Source: Angomonas deanei
Lineage: Eukaryota; Euglenozoa; Kinetoplastea; Trypanosomatida; Trypanosomatidae
Length of the DNA stretch: 64,000 bases
Assembly (NCBI GenBank): GCA_903995115.1
Contig: LR877149.1
Location: 434,001 to 498,000 of the forward strand
Direction: 5' to 3'
In this document: piece after piece, positions 18,589-29,138 of the stretch
Layout of the letters: each line of letters starts with the position of its first letter
Numbering within the stretch: the first letter of the stretch is position 1
Translations under genes and position numbers: made by a program
The notes under the pieces: model-generated
Databases searched by the model: none
What the model saw: only the letters and a program-made list of their open reading frames with translations
Told to the model about the DNA's origin: nothing

Positions 18589-19092
18589 TTAGGCATAAAT
18601 ACCACCCTCCTTCTTGTTGACGGTGGCCTTGATGTTCACGGGGAGGAACTCCTCAATCTTGCCATCCTTCACCAGGCGCCTGGCCTGCTCGCCGAACACG
18701 GTGTTTTGGCGAAGGTAGGCGCGGAGGCGTCTGCGCTCGTTGAAGTGCTCCAGACCAAAGAAGGTGATGTAGGTGGGGATGCCGACCACTAGGAGACGTC
18801 CGTAGCCCTGAGGGGTGTAGCGCCAGCGAGAGGTGAGGGTGTTGGTGACGGTGTTCTTGATCGCGACGTCTACGCCAATGTCAAAGAAGTGGGGGGCACC
18901 GAACTGACGGCGGATGGTGGCGGAGCCGGAGGTGAGGAGGACAAGGGAGCCCATGACACCCGCGCCCGCGACTAGGTCCGCCTTGCGCCACCACTGGCGG
19001 TTCTTCTCGATCTGCCAGTCAGATTCGGTCTGGAACTTGCGCCAGCGGAGCATCCACTCATCGAGGTACTGAAGGGTCAATTCTACTTTCAT
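18589..19092 (-). CDS. Small mitochondrial-type membrane protein
   Basis: 167 residues from an ATG at 19090-19092. The N-terminal 40 residues are amphipathic and Trp-rich (LDEWMLRWRKF, QWWRKADL). Two hydrophobic segments follow (AGAGVMGSLVLLTSG and LLVVGIPTYITFFGLEHF), with a basic stretch (ERRRLRAYLR) between membrane and C-terminus. There is no cleavable presequence. Size and Trp/Arg-rich character resemble lineage-specific accessory subunits of respiratory complexes or ATP synthase in trypanosomatids, but this is inference without a diagnostic motif. The gene is intact, with its own spacer on both sides. Confidence 0.68.
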   Translation of the reverse strand: MKVELTLQYLDEWMLRWRKFQTESDWQIEKNRQWWRKADLVAGAGVMGSLVLLTSGSATIRRQFGAPHFFDIGVDVAIKNTVTNTLTSRWRYTPQGYGRLLVVGIPTYITFFGLEHFNERRRLRAYLRQNTVFGEQARRLVKDGKIEEFLPVNIKATVNKKEGGIYA

Positions 19093-19368
19093 GGTACGGA
19101 AATAAAATACGCTGCAGAAAAACTAATCACAAACGAGAAAGAGAGGGAGATAGAAGGGGATGAGAATACAACCCGCCAATAAAGGTTTCCACCGTCAAGA
19201 AAGAGCCTCGTTATTTGGGGAAATGCCAACATAAGTCGTCTACCAAACAAACAAACTAATTCTGTCAAAGAAAAGGATCTAGTAAACAAAACAAATCTAT
19301 ATATATTTATACTTGAACTAGTTTTTTTTTTTTTTTCTTTATAATTGTTCATCATTTTATTCTAAAAT

Positions 19369-21780
19369 CTACTTTCTCTTTCTGGGCTCAAACGTGCTGA
19401 CGGACTGGTTGCTGCGGGAGCGTTTGTGCTTCGCATCTGGTGGAAGATTACTGTTGCGGGCGCTCAACGACCCACGGCGCAACGAGTTGTTTCTATTGCG
19501 TGGGGCACTTCCCGTGTTGAGGGGAGCGCTATAGGAGGAGGGCTCCTTACGGCCATTCTGGCTGGAGGGCACCGTCTCGTTGTGGGCACCTCCTGTCAGT
19601 GGCATACTGTTTTTGATGGACGACACTTGGGCCAACGCTGGTGACTCCATGGACTGCAGAGGCAGCAAATTCTGGGATCCATGTGCGTTCAGTTTCAGTT
19701 GGTGAGAGAGTGCTATCGTGTTGATCTGGTCTACAAGAGAACTCGGTGGACACCGTTCCGGAAAATGATGGACGGCGGACGACACCACCGACATGCATGA
19801 ACTGTGGACTAAATTCTTCAGTGGGGTCGCGCTCACCGGGATAAAGGACTTGGCGTGGAGGTCGACAGTGCCCTTGTAGAGCTCCTGCACATGGGCAACG
19901 TCCCTGCCTAGACTGCTGTTCGCACGGAGCAGCGCCTGGACACCTTGGGTCGTTTGCTTGATAATGGAGGCACACTCCTCCTCTATACGCGCATCCCGAC
20001 GGGCCTCCGCCTCTAGCAAGTTCCTGTGGTACTCCACAAACGCGGATTCCCAACCAGCCAACACGGTACTAAATACAGCATTAATGTCCTCCACCATTTT
20101 GTGGCACTGGTACTCAATTTCCTGCGCCACACTCTGGAACCCACCGGACTCTATCGGTACATCGGCGACGGGTTCGAGACTCCGCTCAGGGCTGCACGGA
20201 GGGGACGCGTCCTCTGTGCTGTGTGGTGGTGCGCGCCTCCCTTTACTCCGAGGGCTGTTTGACTGAGAGGAGGTGGGTGGTGCCACCCGAAGGGGAGAGG
20301 AGACCCGCACCACGACTGGTGGATTCTCCACAGTTCGTCGTGCGGCCACAATGGGGGGCGCCGCATTCAGGGCGTCCGACAGGGCCCTACTCCACGACTC
20401 CATGGTGCTATAGTTGGATTCACTAAAGTTGGTCAGCAGTCGTTGTGCGCCGGCCACCGCCTGTTGCACGGAAGATTGCAAGGAAGCGGCTTGGTTCTCA
20501 AATCGAATAAGCGCGTCTTCGTATAATTGCTTGTACCCGTTCAGTTGGCTCTCCTTTTCCTCCAACAGCCCTTGCAGTATTTTGGTCTGTGACTCCGATA
20601 TGTGCGTTTTGGCGTTCGTGTTCTGTGCGTCCTTGACCAGCTGCGCGACAGACTCCCGCAGTTCCCCCACTTCCACCTCCATTTGCTGAAATTGCTCGTG
20701 CTCCTCCTTGGCGACATAGTACCCGCCACGGTCGTTCACCCGCTCTTGAAGCCGGTTGCGTAACTTTTGGTTTTCCACCTCGATACTTCTCAAACGCGTC
20801 ATCAACTTTTCCTTTTCCGTGTTGGCGGCGTTGCGAATGCTCTTCGCCTTGACAGCGTACATGAGGGTGGACTTGGTCTCCTCAATGTCCCTCCCAACGG
20901 AAGAGATACAGGCAATCATGAGCGTGCGCGCCGTACCACCAATAGAGTCTTGGAGGAGCTCCGTCAGCTTGCTGTCTCGGTAAGGGACGTGCGAAGGGCG
21001 CGTTGCCTCGTTGGTGTTGGAGAGGGCGAGAAACACACTCTTCAACGCGAGCAGCGACTTGTTGATTTTGCCTGCTTCGTTGGCGACAGACCCCACCGCC
21101 TGTGATTTCTTTAAACTTTCAGACCCCGCGAGGTCGACCAGGAATAAGTGCGCCACATCTGCCTGTTCCGTGTACGCATTGTACTGCTCCACGTCGACAA
21201 TAAAGACGACGTGGGACCGGCTGCTGCGTTCGTTCATCATGGTGGCGGCGGTGCGTCGGAAGGTGAGTCCTTTCGCGATGGCGTCATTGGCGTCGTTCAG
21301 CCGGCACAGCGTGACCTTGTTGGTAGACCGTGGAAACCCACCAATCAACGTGACCTCTTCATCCCCGTTTGGACTCAGCATGTCGGTCAACTTCTCATTG
21401 TAGATTTCAATCATGGAGAGCGTCAGGGCGCACTGCACCCCCTCCAGTGTCTTCTGCTGAACGTGCTCCAGCATGTGCGCCACAATCAAGTGGACCACAC
21501 CGTTGTCCTGCCCCTCACTTCCCAGCATCGTGAACGTCTTCCCCGTCCCCGTCTGACCATAGACCATGATGGTCCCGTTGAGTCCATCCTTGACGCACTG
21601 CAAGATTGGCGCACAGGAGTCAAACACATCCTCTTGGGTGGCGGTTGGTGAAAAGGTGTAATCGGGGTCGTACGTCTTGGAGTCGAGCAAAATGCGCCTC
21701 GACTGAATATCCAAGCCGGTCGCCGCTCTTTCGGATTCGAAAAGAGGCCGACAACGAACTGCCACTTTTATACTAGACAT
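19369..21780 (-). CDS. Kinesin motor protein (N-terminal motor)
   Basis: 803 residues from an ATG at 21778-21780. The motor domain fills residues 1 to about 320, with the P-loop GQTGTGKT at 75-82, switch I NERSSRSH, switch II LVDLAGSE and the microtubule-binding loop VPYRDSKLTELLQDS. A coiled coil follows (about 325-460), then a Pro/Ser-rich linker, another helical region and a basic Ser/Arg/Asn tail. The N-terminal motor implies plus-end-directed transport in most families. The class cannot be assigned from motifs seen; trypanosomatids have many divergent kinesins. Possible roles are flagellar, spindle or cytoskeletal transport. Confidence 0.95.
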   Translation of the reverse strand: MSSIKVAVRCRPLFESERAATGLDIQSRRILLDSKTYDPDYTFSPTATQEDVFDSCAPILQCVKDGLNGTIMVYGQTGTGKTFTMLGSEGQDNGVVHLIVAHMLEHVQQKTLEGVQCALTLSMIEIYNEKLTDMLSPNGDEEVTLIGGFPRSTNKVTLCRLNDANDAIAKGLTFRRTAATMMNERSSRSHVVFIVDVEQYNAYTEQADVAHLFLVDLAGSESLKKSQAVGSVANEAGKINKSLLALKSVFLALSNTNEATRPSHVPYRDSKLTELLQDSIGGTARTLMIACISSVGRDIEETKSTLMYAVKAKSIRNAANTEKEKLMTRLRSIEVENQKLRNRLQERVNDRGGYYVAKEEHEQFQQMEVEVGELRESVAQLVKDAQNTNAKTHISESQTKILQGLLEEKESQLNGYKQLYEDALIRFENQAASLQSSVQQAVAGAQRLLTNFSESNYSTMESWSRALSDALNAAPPIVAARRTVENPPVVVRVSSPLRVAPPTSSQSNSPRSKGRRAPPHSTEDASPPCSPERSLEPVADVPIESGGFQSVAQEIEYQCHKMVEDINAVFSTVLAGWESAFVEYHRNLLEAEARRDARIEEECASIIKQTTQGVQALLRANSSLGRDVAHVQELYKGTVDLHAKSFIPVSATPLKNLVHSSCMSVVSSAVHHFPERCPPSSLVDQINTIALSHQLKLNAHGSQNLLPLQSMESPALAQVSSIKNSMPLTGGAHNETVPSSQNGRKEPSSYSAPLNTGSAPRNRNNSLRRGSLSARNSNLPPDAKHKRSRSNQSVSTFEPRKRK

Positions 21781-22118
21781 GTTTTTTTTTTTTTTTTATG
21801 GCTGTTCTGATTCGACTAGTGTGCTTTTGGTAAAAAAAAAAAAGAGAAAGAAAGAGAGAACAACACAGTGTGGTTGTGGTGATCTATTTTTTGCTGCAAT
21901 GGCCATCAATAAACAAAACACCCGACGGGATCTGTACTGGTCACCAACGTATGTGTGTACCTGTAAAATGTTACTAAAAGTCAACTTATTATTCATATAT
22001 TGATAATTTTTTGTCATTGTTCATTACTTTATAATGTGATGTGTGTGCGTTCGTTTCAGGGAATATTCATTATCGTTTCTGCCTTCATCAGAACACCAGC
22101 ACACACAAGCTACTACAC
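21781..22118. other. Intergenic spacer
   Basis: A T run at 21782-21797 adjoins the kinesin ATG and a purine tract lies at 21832-21860. The remainder is AT-rich and without credible genes. Confidence 0.45.
21832..21860 (-). promoter_or_regulatory. Polypyrimidine tract upstream of kinesin
   Basis: Purine-only stretch on the + strand (A run then GA-rich), i.e. CT-rich then T-rich on the coding strand, about 50-80 bases before the kinesin ATG. Probable spliced-leader acceptor region. Confidence 0.5.
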
Positions 22119-24693
22119 CTACTCCGTATTCATAGCGTCAATCATGTCCACCGTGTAACCTCTCGCATCGGCCGCCTCGCTCGTCTTCCGGGTTTGCATG
22201 CCCTTCACCTCTAACCACGTATCGATCGGCGTGACGAACAGACTTCTCTTCTTGGCTTCCTTATATTTGTCGTAGTACTCCTTACTCTTCTTTTCCACAC
22301 GGTCATCGTCAATGACGGAGTAGTAGGTTTTGCTTTGCCCGCTCGGATTGCGCACCTTCACCTCTACGGTGGGCCAATACTCCTGGCCCAGCTGCGCCTT
22401 GCGGGAGTCCGCCAACAGCTCGGAGAGCTTGTGTACACCGGAGGTAATATTGTCTTCCTGGTCCTCGTACTTGTCACTATCGAGCTTGAGCACACCCATA
22501 CCGACTCTATGGTCACTCAGAATCCGCAAGCGTCGCTCGGTTTGGAGATCCACAAGGGGTTTCCGTCGCTGTCGAGGCGTTTGAGGTCGTCAATTCGGCA
22601 CCGAATCGACACGTTGCGGTTATGAATGTCCACCATGCGCTGGTACCACCCCTGCCAATCGTAGCGCTTGTACTGCAAGTTATCGTACTGCTCCACAAAA
22701 CCAAACTCAGCGGGCACATTGTACTGGTACGACTCGGTACCAATGTTACCGATACGTCGGCGAGTGTGCTGTGCAATGGCGGCGGCGCCCGTGTGGGGCA
22801 TGTACGACAACCGAACAAACATGCGCACCATCTCGTGCACCATGCTAGGGGTGCTATTGAAGTCTATTTCCGGCCGCAGCACGCCCGCCTTGACCCAGTT
22901 CGGGTGTCGCGCGCGGATACTGTCAAGCACGGACCGCATTAAATCACTATCGACAGCGGCCCTCGCGGTCGCCTTCTCCTCTCGCACACTTCGCGCTGCA
23001 TCGTCGATCTTGGTCATGTCGACCCCGATGGAACGCAATAGAGAAAGGGATTTGCTGACGTGCTCGAAGGAGGACAGCTCACAGGCGATGAGCCGAATCT
23101 TCTCTTCTCTACTAACTTTTCTATTCTTGCGTGCGCTGCTGATTTCCTTCAGTTTATCCAGAAAGTCCTGAGAAAAGAGGCGACCCGCAGCCATCTTGGA
23201 CCCAATTTCGTTGGCAATCAGAACGCTGGCGCGATCTAGCACCGCCTCATTTGAAAATAAAGCAATGGTTAACGAACGCCAGTTGGAAGTCCAGTCGGCC
23301 TTTTGAAAAATGTCATCCCAGTTGGTCTGATTCGCCGTAATACCAAATGTGGCTTGGACGTGCTTGGCTGGCTCACTGTCCTTTACCGCAGTGATCTTAC
23401 TAAGCAGCTTTTTCACCTCGGCGGGGGTTTCGAAGGCATAGCACAACGATTCGGCCTCCGCGACCAGAAGCGCTCGAACGTCGTTCATCGACTCGCACAG
23501 GGCGGCTTCTCTACCCAGGTCGTAGAACTGATGGGAGAGAAGGGCTTTGGAGAGCAACGAGGCCCCTTGGACGGTAGAGAGCAACCCCACCACCGCCTCC
23601 CGCACAAAGCTACGCCGGACGGTAGAGCTCACCATGTCAATATACATGTCTAGAGACTGGTTGTCGTACGTGAGTCCCTCGTCGAGGGTGGAGGACTCCT
23701 TGGCGTGTGTGGCGGACACCAGTTCATTGCTGAGCTGAACGGACAGCAACGTCAGGAAGAGTGCGACAGGCGCTGTCATCTGGGGAAGGCGAGTGACATC
23801 CTCTAGAAGAAGGGCCTCCCAGGCGTAGGCGATGCTTTCATCCCCACTCCGGAAGATCTCCGCCTTGTAGCGGTTGACCGCGTTAAAGAAGATGCGCCAC
23901 ACGGCGTCGCCGCCGCTGAGGTACGCGCTATTGGAGACGTATGGGATAATGTTCACCTGCAGAATACGGTTGCGTTGGGAAACGACGTACCGACTCAGTA
24001 GGTCGAGCGCCAAGCTAATCTCCCGCACGTCGGCGACGTCCCTTACCTTCTTTTTTGTTGCCGTGTGTACGGCGGAAAGCTCACGTTCAAAAGACGCCCG
24101 GTCGAACAGGTACCGCTTGGAGACACCGTTGTATTCCTCAATCGCCTTCTTCCAGAGGGACTGCACCTGTTCCACCTTGCCGCTGTCGGCCTTCAGTAAC
24201 TCGGGAATCCCCTTGGAGAGAAACTCCTTTATCGTTTGCTCCGCCGAGGAGGAAACAGGGGCGGAGTCGGTGACGAGCTGCTCTTGCAGATATAAAGAAA
24301 GACGGGGATACTGTTCATTAATCCAAAACCCCAACGACCCCACCGTTTGTGTATTTGCTCCACCTCCGTCGCTGAGAAAGCGGCCACCTCGTGTGAGTGG
24401 GTCACGGTGCTCGCCGGGGGTGCCGTCGGTACGTTTGGTAGTGTTCTCTCATAGGGGTCTACCGCGCTCGTCCCCAGCCCTTGGTGGACAGGGGTCCGGT
24501 GCAGGTCTGCGGCCGCCGTCGCCTTTGACATGTTGGAGGAGAAGTTGTTAAAGGGGACGTACTCGCTCATATGCCCATGTTGGACCAGACCAGCACCATG
24601 ACTATCTTGTATATTGTTCTTGTTTTGGTAGAAGCGGGAACCACACACCAGAACGGACAAGCGGCTCTCTAGAACGATTCTTTTCCTCAGCAT
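22119..24693 (-). CDS. Large protein with mitochondrial-type N-terminus, function unknown (two apparent frameshifts)
   Basis: The frame starts at the ATG 24691-24693 (MLRKRIVLESRLSVLVC), which has a presequence-like composition. It shifts near 24338-24341 (G4 run on the coding strand): IHKRWG should continue into SLGFWINEQYP, and one added G restores this. It shifts again near 22556-22559 (C4 run): DSDGNP should continue into LVDLQTERRLRIL, and one added C restores it. The intact protein would have about 858 residues. It is mostly alpha-helical, with charged stretches and no membrane helices. I do not recognise a domain. Size, presequence and lack of motifs recall the many lineage-specific proteins of trypanosomatid mitoribosomes or RNA-editing assemblies (inference). 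Both downstream segments begin without their own ATG context or spacer, so three separate genes are unlikely. Confidence 0.68.
22556..22559 (-). other. Apparent -1 base frameshift in C4 run
   Basis: The second frame change in the 858-residue protein. The first frame ends 37 bases after the point where the next becomes protein-like, and one extra C gives a continuous reading. Confidence 0.62.
24338..24341 (-). other. Apparent -1 base frameshift in G4 run
   Basis: First frame change in the same gene. Adding one G to the run joins the presequence segment to the long downstream frame without any gap. Confidence 0.62.
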
Positions 24694-25145
24694 GGTCTAC
24701 TCCCCCTTTTTTTTTTTTCAAAAAATAACAATGGTTTTCTAATTTTCTATAACAGAAGGTTTACACAAGATGGAGAGAAGACGAGCAATGCTACTGTCCA
24801 TTTTCTGGAATGGTAAGCTGAATCACCAGAAATAGTCCTCCTAACCCCCGAAAGAAGGAAGGATTACGAGCCTAAACGAATACAAATATTACTTTACAGC
24901 CTACAGAAGAACAAAGTCCACAGAAAATCATACATTTTTCCGAGTCATCGGAGATGTCACAAGTTTCATTCACATTCGTCATTGTAATCCCTGTTCAGAA
25001 TAATGAAATGAACGAGCTCATTAAACACAACAGAAAGAAAAAAAAGGTACAGTCGTAAATAGTGTTTACATATAAATACATTCGTTTAGTGTACAGCGTA
25101 TTATTATTATTATTTTTTTTTGGTGGTTGTGGGTCGTGGGTATTC
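24694..25145. other. Intergenic spacer
   Basis: About 450 bases containing an A/T-run pair near 24707-24726, a TTA microsatellite near 25098-25113 and otherwise unremarkable AT-rich sequence. No gene was supported on either strand. Confidence 0.45.
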
Positions 25146-26495
25146 CTAATACGAGAATTCGGACGGGGAAGGCAAGCGAGCGGCACGGCTAACGCTCGAC
25201 CGCGCCATGGAAGAGGTGCTGTCGCCATAGTAGTTGGTCCTGCTCTTCTGTTTCTCTTGGCTCGCGGTGTACTCCTCGTCGGCCTCCATTGCCTCACGGA
25301 GGTCGGCCAGGACGCGCGCCGCACGGCTGTTCCAGCGGGAGAAGTTCTTCTTCAGCTCGTCGTTCTGTCGGTCACTCTCCAGACCCTGCGCCCGTTTCTG
25401 GTGCAGCGAGACATCCCTACGAAGTGTGGCGCCATTGTCCTGGTACCGCGTGGCTTGCTTCTCCTTGATCAACTCACCTCGCTCCTTCTTTTTGTGCGCG
25501 TTTTCGACAATCTCATCTCCCCGTTTCACTCGACGGTCGAGGATTGCCACCATATTCCGCTGCTGTCGCTCCTCCGCCGCCTTCCGCTGTTGCGCACGGA
25601 CATCGAGCAAATACTGCCGCTCCGCCTGCTCCGCCGCGTACCGCTGCTCTTGGGAGCGAATCTTATCATCCAAGTCGGAGACGAGCTTGTCGTGATCCTT
25701 CACCTCCGTTTCTAATATTGCCTGTCCATTCTCCCACACCACACGGGACTTGGCGCGGGAGGCCTTCTGCTTCGCGGTCCACTTGCTGCGCTTGGCCTCG
25801 CTGATGGCCGCCAGCTTTTGCTCCACCTCCTGCTCCCGAATGCGAGCCTCCTCCTCTCGTCGCCGGCGCTCTTGCTCTAATTCGGTTTGTTTCCGCTCAT
25901 TCACCTGCTGCGCATACCGTTGACGCATCGCCTCTCGCTCGTGTAGCTCCTGCGTGTGCGCCTTTCTAGCTTGCATCAAATTTTCAATATTCCTCGCCCG
26001 CCGTTCGTCATTGGAGCTAGCCTTCGCGATGGTGTCCACCTGTTGTTGCTGATTGTAATCGTAGCATTTGGCCGCCATATCGTCCTTCTTTTGGTTTCGG
26101 TCTCGGTAGTAGTAGACTTGCTGGTTGCGCATTTCCTGTACATTCTGGCGTCTCTCCTTTTCATTGTAGACCCGCTTTTCGTCGGCCTCCTTCTGCATTT
26201 CCACTCGCCGCTCTATACTCTGGACGTACTTCTCGTTGGCCTCTCTTTCCTTCTTGAGACGGAGTTCCTCCAGGCGGCCTTCCACCTGTTGGAGGGCGGC
26301 ATTCAACAAGGCGATGCGCCGCTCCACCTCTCCCGTCTGGACACCTTTTGGTGGCTCCGCGGTCGCCTCATCGAGCAGCCCCTTCAACTGCGAAATGAAA
26401 GCCTTACACTCCCGCTGCGACAGCGACGACACGGCGTCCAGCTCTTCCTGTGACACCTGACGGCGTGATTGCGAAATGGACGGCAACCTACTCAT
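25146..26495 (-). CDS. Coiled-coil (trichohyalin-like) cytoskeletal protein
   Basis: 449 residues from an ATG at 26493-26495. Residues about 40-400 are almost entirely helical and charged, with long Glu/Arg/Lys/Gln runs (TELEQERRRREEEARIREQ) typical of trichohyalin/plectin-homology-type coiled coils found in ciliary proteins. The C-terminus is Ser/Arg-rich. It has no catalytic motif, signal or membrane helix. Cytoskeletal or flagellar structural function is inferred from composition and from the neighbouring axonemal genes, and it is not specific. Confidence 0.75.
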   Translation of the reverse strand: MSRLPSISQSRRQVSQEELDAVSSLSQRECKAFISQLKGLLDEATAEPPKGVQTGEVERRIALLNAALQQVEGRLEELRLKKEREANEKYVQSIERRVEMQKEADEKRVYNEKERRQNVQEMRNQQVYYYRDRNQKKDDMAAKCYDYNQQQQVDTIAKASSNDERRARNIENLMQARKAHTQELHEREAMRQRYAQQVNERKQTELEQERRRREEEARIREQEVEQKLAAISEAKRSKWTAKQKASRAKSRVVWENGQAILETEVKDHDKLVSDLDDKIRSQEQRYAAEQAERQYLLDVRAQQRKAAEERQQRNMVAILDRRVKRGDEIVENAHKKKERGELIKEKQATRYQDNGATLRRDVSLHQKRAQGLESDRQNDELKKNFSRWNSRAARVLADLREAMEADEEYTASQEKQKSRTNYYGDSTSSMARSSVSRAARLPSPSEFSY

Positions 26496-26745
26496 AATGT
26501 TTGACGATTGACTGATTTACTAAAATTGTGGTTAATCTGCTTGGCAAGAAAAAGAAAAACAAAAGAAATAGGGAAAAAGGTTGTGTTCTTCCAAAGGGTA
26601 CCTTTGCTTCTTTGTGACGCCAAAGAAAATGAACAAGCACAACTCGTAGAAAATAAAACTAACGTGCTCTATATGCATACGGTCTAGATGGAAGTTTATA
26701 ACATTAATAGTAATAAAAAAAAAAGGAAATCTAATTGTAAAGTTT

Positions 26746-28972
26746 CTATATACCCTTTCGCTGTTGGCGCAGCTGCTGCAGTAGCAAGTCTTGCCCGATA
26801 CGAACTAGGTCATTCTTTTGGTTTTTGGCGTTGGAGGCAATCTGGTGTCGCACTTGTTGAACCGCCAACTCGGTTTCACGAGCAGACGAGGACCGCTTGG
26901 ACGCCGTACTGCTACCGTCTTTTGCCTTTCTGGACGGTAAGGAAAGGGAGGGGGACTCTGTACTGTCTTTCTGAGACACACTAGTGGCGACCATATCTGC
27001 CGCATCCATTCTGGCGAACCTTTCCATGACAGGTTTGGGCGGGGGGCTATCCTCAACGAAAGGATTGACATACCTTTCACTAGAAGTAGTAGTAGTGGTT
27101 GGCTTGCCGAATAAGGAGCGAGACGAGCTTAAGGAGTCCTTTTGTGCATACGTCTCTGTGCTCGGCGGTGGGACACCTTGCATTTTCATCACCGCCGAGA
27201 CCCGTCTTAGCTGCTCCGACTTGGTGGTTTTCACCGCCACGTTGACGTCCGGGCGGCAGACGTAGGGAATAGGCTGTGGGGGGAGCGGGACGAAAGGGGT
27301 ACTCCTCATGCTCCGCTGCCTCGCGTGACGCCTTGTACTGTCGCAGCTCTTCCTCCCGTTTCTCCCTCGCGCGCTGCAGCAACTCGGGGTCGGCGGCTTC
27401 GCGCTTCACGATAGGGAGTTCCTTCCCTTTCGCGGGGGCGACGTGTCTTGGTTTTCTCGAGTTTGGTAGAACGGTCAGGAGAGGGCTACAGTATTCCGGA
27501 TCCGCCTCCGTCTGCTCCTTGACATAGTCGACCACACAGTTCACAAAGCTCCCCACCACCGTGTGCGGCTGCTTGTATCCGTCCAGCACGTTCAGCAGCT
27601 CCTCCGCCTCCGCTGGGGTCAGCACATCTAGTGCGGCTCTAGCCAGTCCCAGAACACTCTGCGGCTGGTCTGGGTAGTACACTCTACCGTTGGCCACACT
27701 AGCCCTCTTACTCAGAGCACGGTACTTTTCCACTAGTAGTCCAGTCTTATACTCCCACCCCAGCTTGTCCCGGTCTTCTTCCATTTTTAACTTGAACACC
27801 TCCTTCATGATTTTACGTTTCGATTCCAGAATACACCCCTCCACGTCCTCTTGCCCATCGAGGGGTTTCTTCTGGTCGTTTTCGGTGTAGAGGTGCTCCA
27901 CAATATTAGGATCACGTTCACCGAGGAGTACTTTCTCACGCACAATCTTTTTGGACGCCTCCGTGATTTGTGGCTGAAACGAATGCACGACAGGTGGGGC
28001 CTGCTTGTCGGAGACTACTTTAGAGAATAAGCGCGAGACAATCTGCTCTAATCCATCAGGGGACACCCGGTTGCTGCCTCCTTTTGTGCGCACTGCTTCG
28101 TCCACTTCCTCCACCAGTCGTGGTTTCACCACTTCATTAAAATGCCGTCGTTGCTGCGCCTCGTAGTAGAGTTCGTTATGAACGCCAGGACCCGCCGTGA
28201 TGGCGCCCTGTTCTAATCGTGCCGTGCTGAGGGTGAGTGGGCGGAACGTGCACTCCTCCAGCTCCCTCTCCGCTTGCTCTCTCGCTTTCAGTGCCTGCCA
28301 CTGCCGTTTACGCAGTACCTCTGCGGAGGCCCTGTTCTGTGGGTGCAATGATGAGGGTCGTCTAATATTCTTTGCGTACCGCGATATACTGGGAGAAAAG
28401 GAACAGTCTCGCTTAATTTTTGCCTCCTCGAGTTGTTGCTGTCTCTTCTGCTCAAGTGACACCCACTGCTGCTTGGCCAGCTTCGCGCGCATGCCATCCT
28501 CATACAGTTCCGAAGTGGTGCGTGACGGAACACTTTGCGCCCTACTTTTCCTTGACTTCACTTGCGTGGTGACGACCGCACCCTCCGACATGGAGAGCGC
28601 CTGCATCAGGGTCGAGCTATACGCCGAGTCCTGACGTGGTAGTGGGGAGTTGGTGTTACTTTCCGTGTATGGGGATCGATTGGCGTTGCTGGAGAGTAAA
28701 GGGCTGTCACCCGCTATCTGCAGAGAAGAGCTACTTTTGCAAAAACTGGTAGGATCCTGTGTGATGGGAATAGGACTCTCATCCACGGTCGTCTCGTATA
28801 CGCGGCTTTTGGGAGTGGTGTAGGGCCTGAAAGCCTCTCCTGGGCTTGCCACTACGTGTTTACTAGGGGACTGTGATGTCTGGAGTGCCTCGATCCACTC
28901 CCCGCTTCTGCGTTTCGCGGCGGGGAAGTGAAGGTCGTTCAGATCGATGGAGTCACTCACTGGCGAGTGCAT
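26746..28972 (-). CDS. F-R/S-P motif cytoskeletal protein (one apparent frameshift)
   Basis: Start chosen at the ATG 28970-28972 (MHSPVSDSIDL); upstream codons to 29137 cover a purine tract and are probably 5' UTR. The N-terminal 200 residues are Ser/Thr/Pro-rich. Short motifs of the form C-[ST]-F-[RS]-P occur at CSFSPSIS, ECTFRPLTLS and EYPFRPAP, each within basic helical segments. Such motifs recur in trypanosomatid basal-body and flagellar proteins. Near 27278-27283 a run of six C on the coding strand changes the frame: removing one C joins FRPAP to PQPIPYVCRPD. The last 187 residues are Ser/Thr-rich with a helical, Gln-rich end. The predicted intact length is about 741 residues. Function unknown, probably structural. 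Confidence 0.68.
27278..27283 (-). other. Apparent +1 base frameshift in C6 run
   Basis: The frame before this site continues only into low-quality sequence, while the next frame gives a Ser/Thr-rich, protein-like C-terminus. Deleting one C restores a single reading frame. Confidence 0.62.
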
Positions 28973-29020
28973 CTCTGTATATATTGGTAATGACTCTATG
29001 CTCTTGTGCGGGGATAAAAC

Positions 29021-29039
29021 AAAAAGAGGGAGGGAGAGG
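29021..29039 (-). promoter_or_regulatory. Polypyrimidine tract upstream of the F-R/S-P motif gene
   Basis: A run of 19 purines on the + strand lies about 50 bases before the chosen ATG. It supports the shorter start and matches the trans-splice signal pattern seen at neighbouring genes. Confidence 0.5.
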
Positions 29040-29138
29040 TAGAAGGACCAAAACAAAGCAATGCAATAGAAAAGAACAACAGCGGTCGGGGAAAGCACTT
29101 CAACCAACGAGACACCATAACCGAACGACAGATACACA

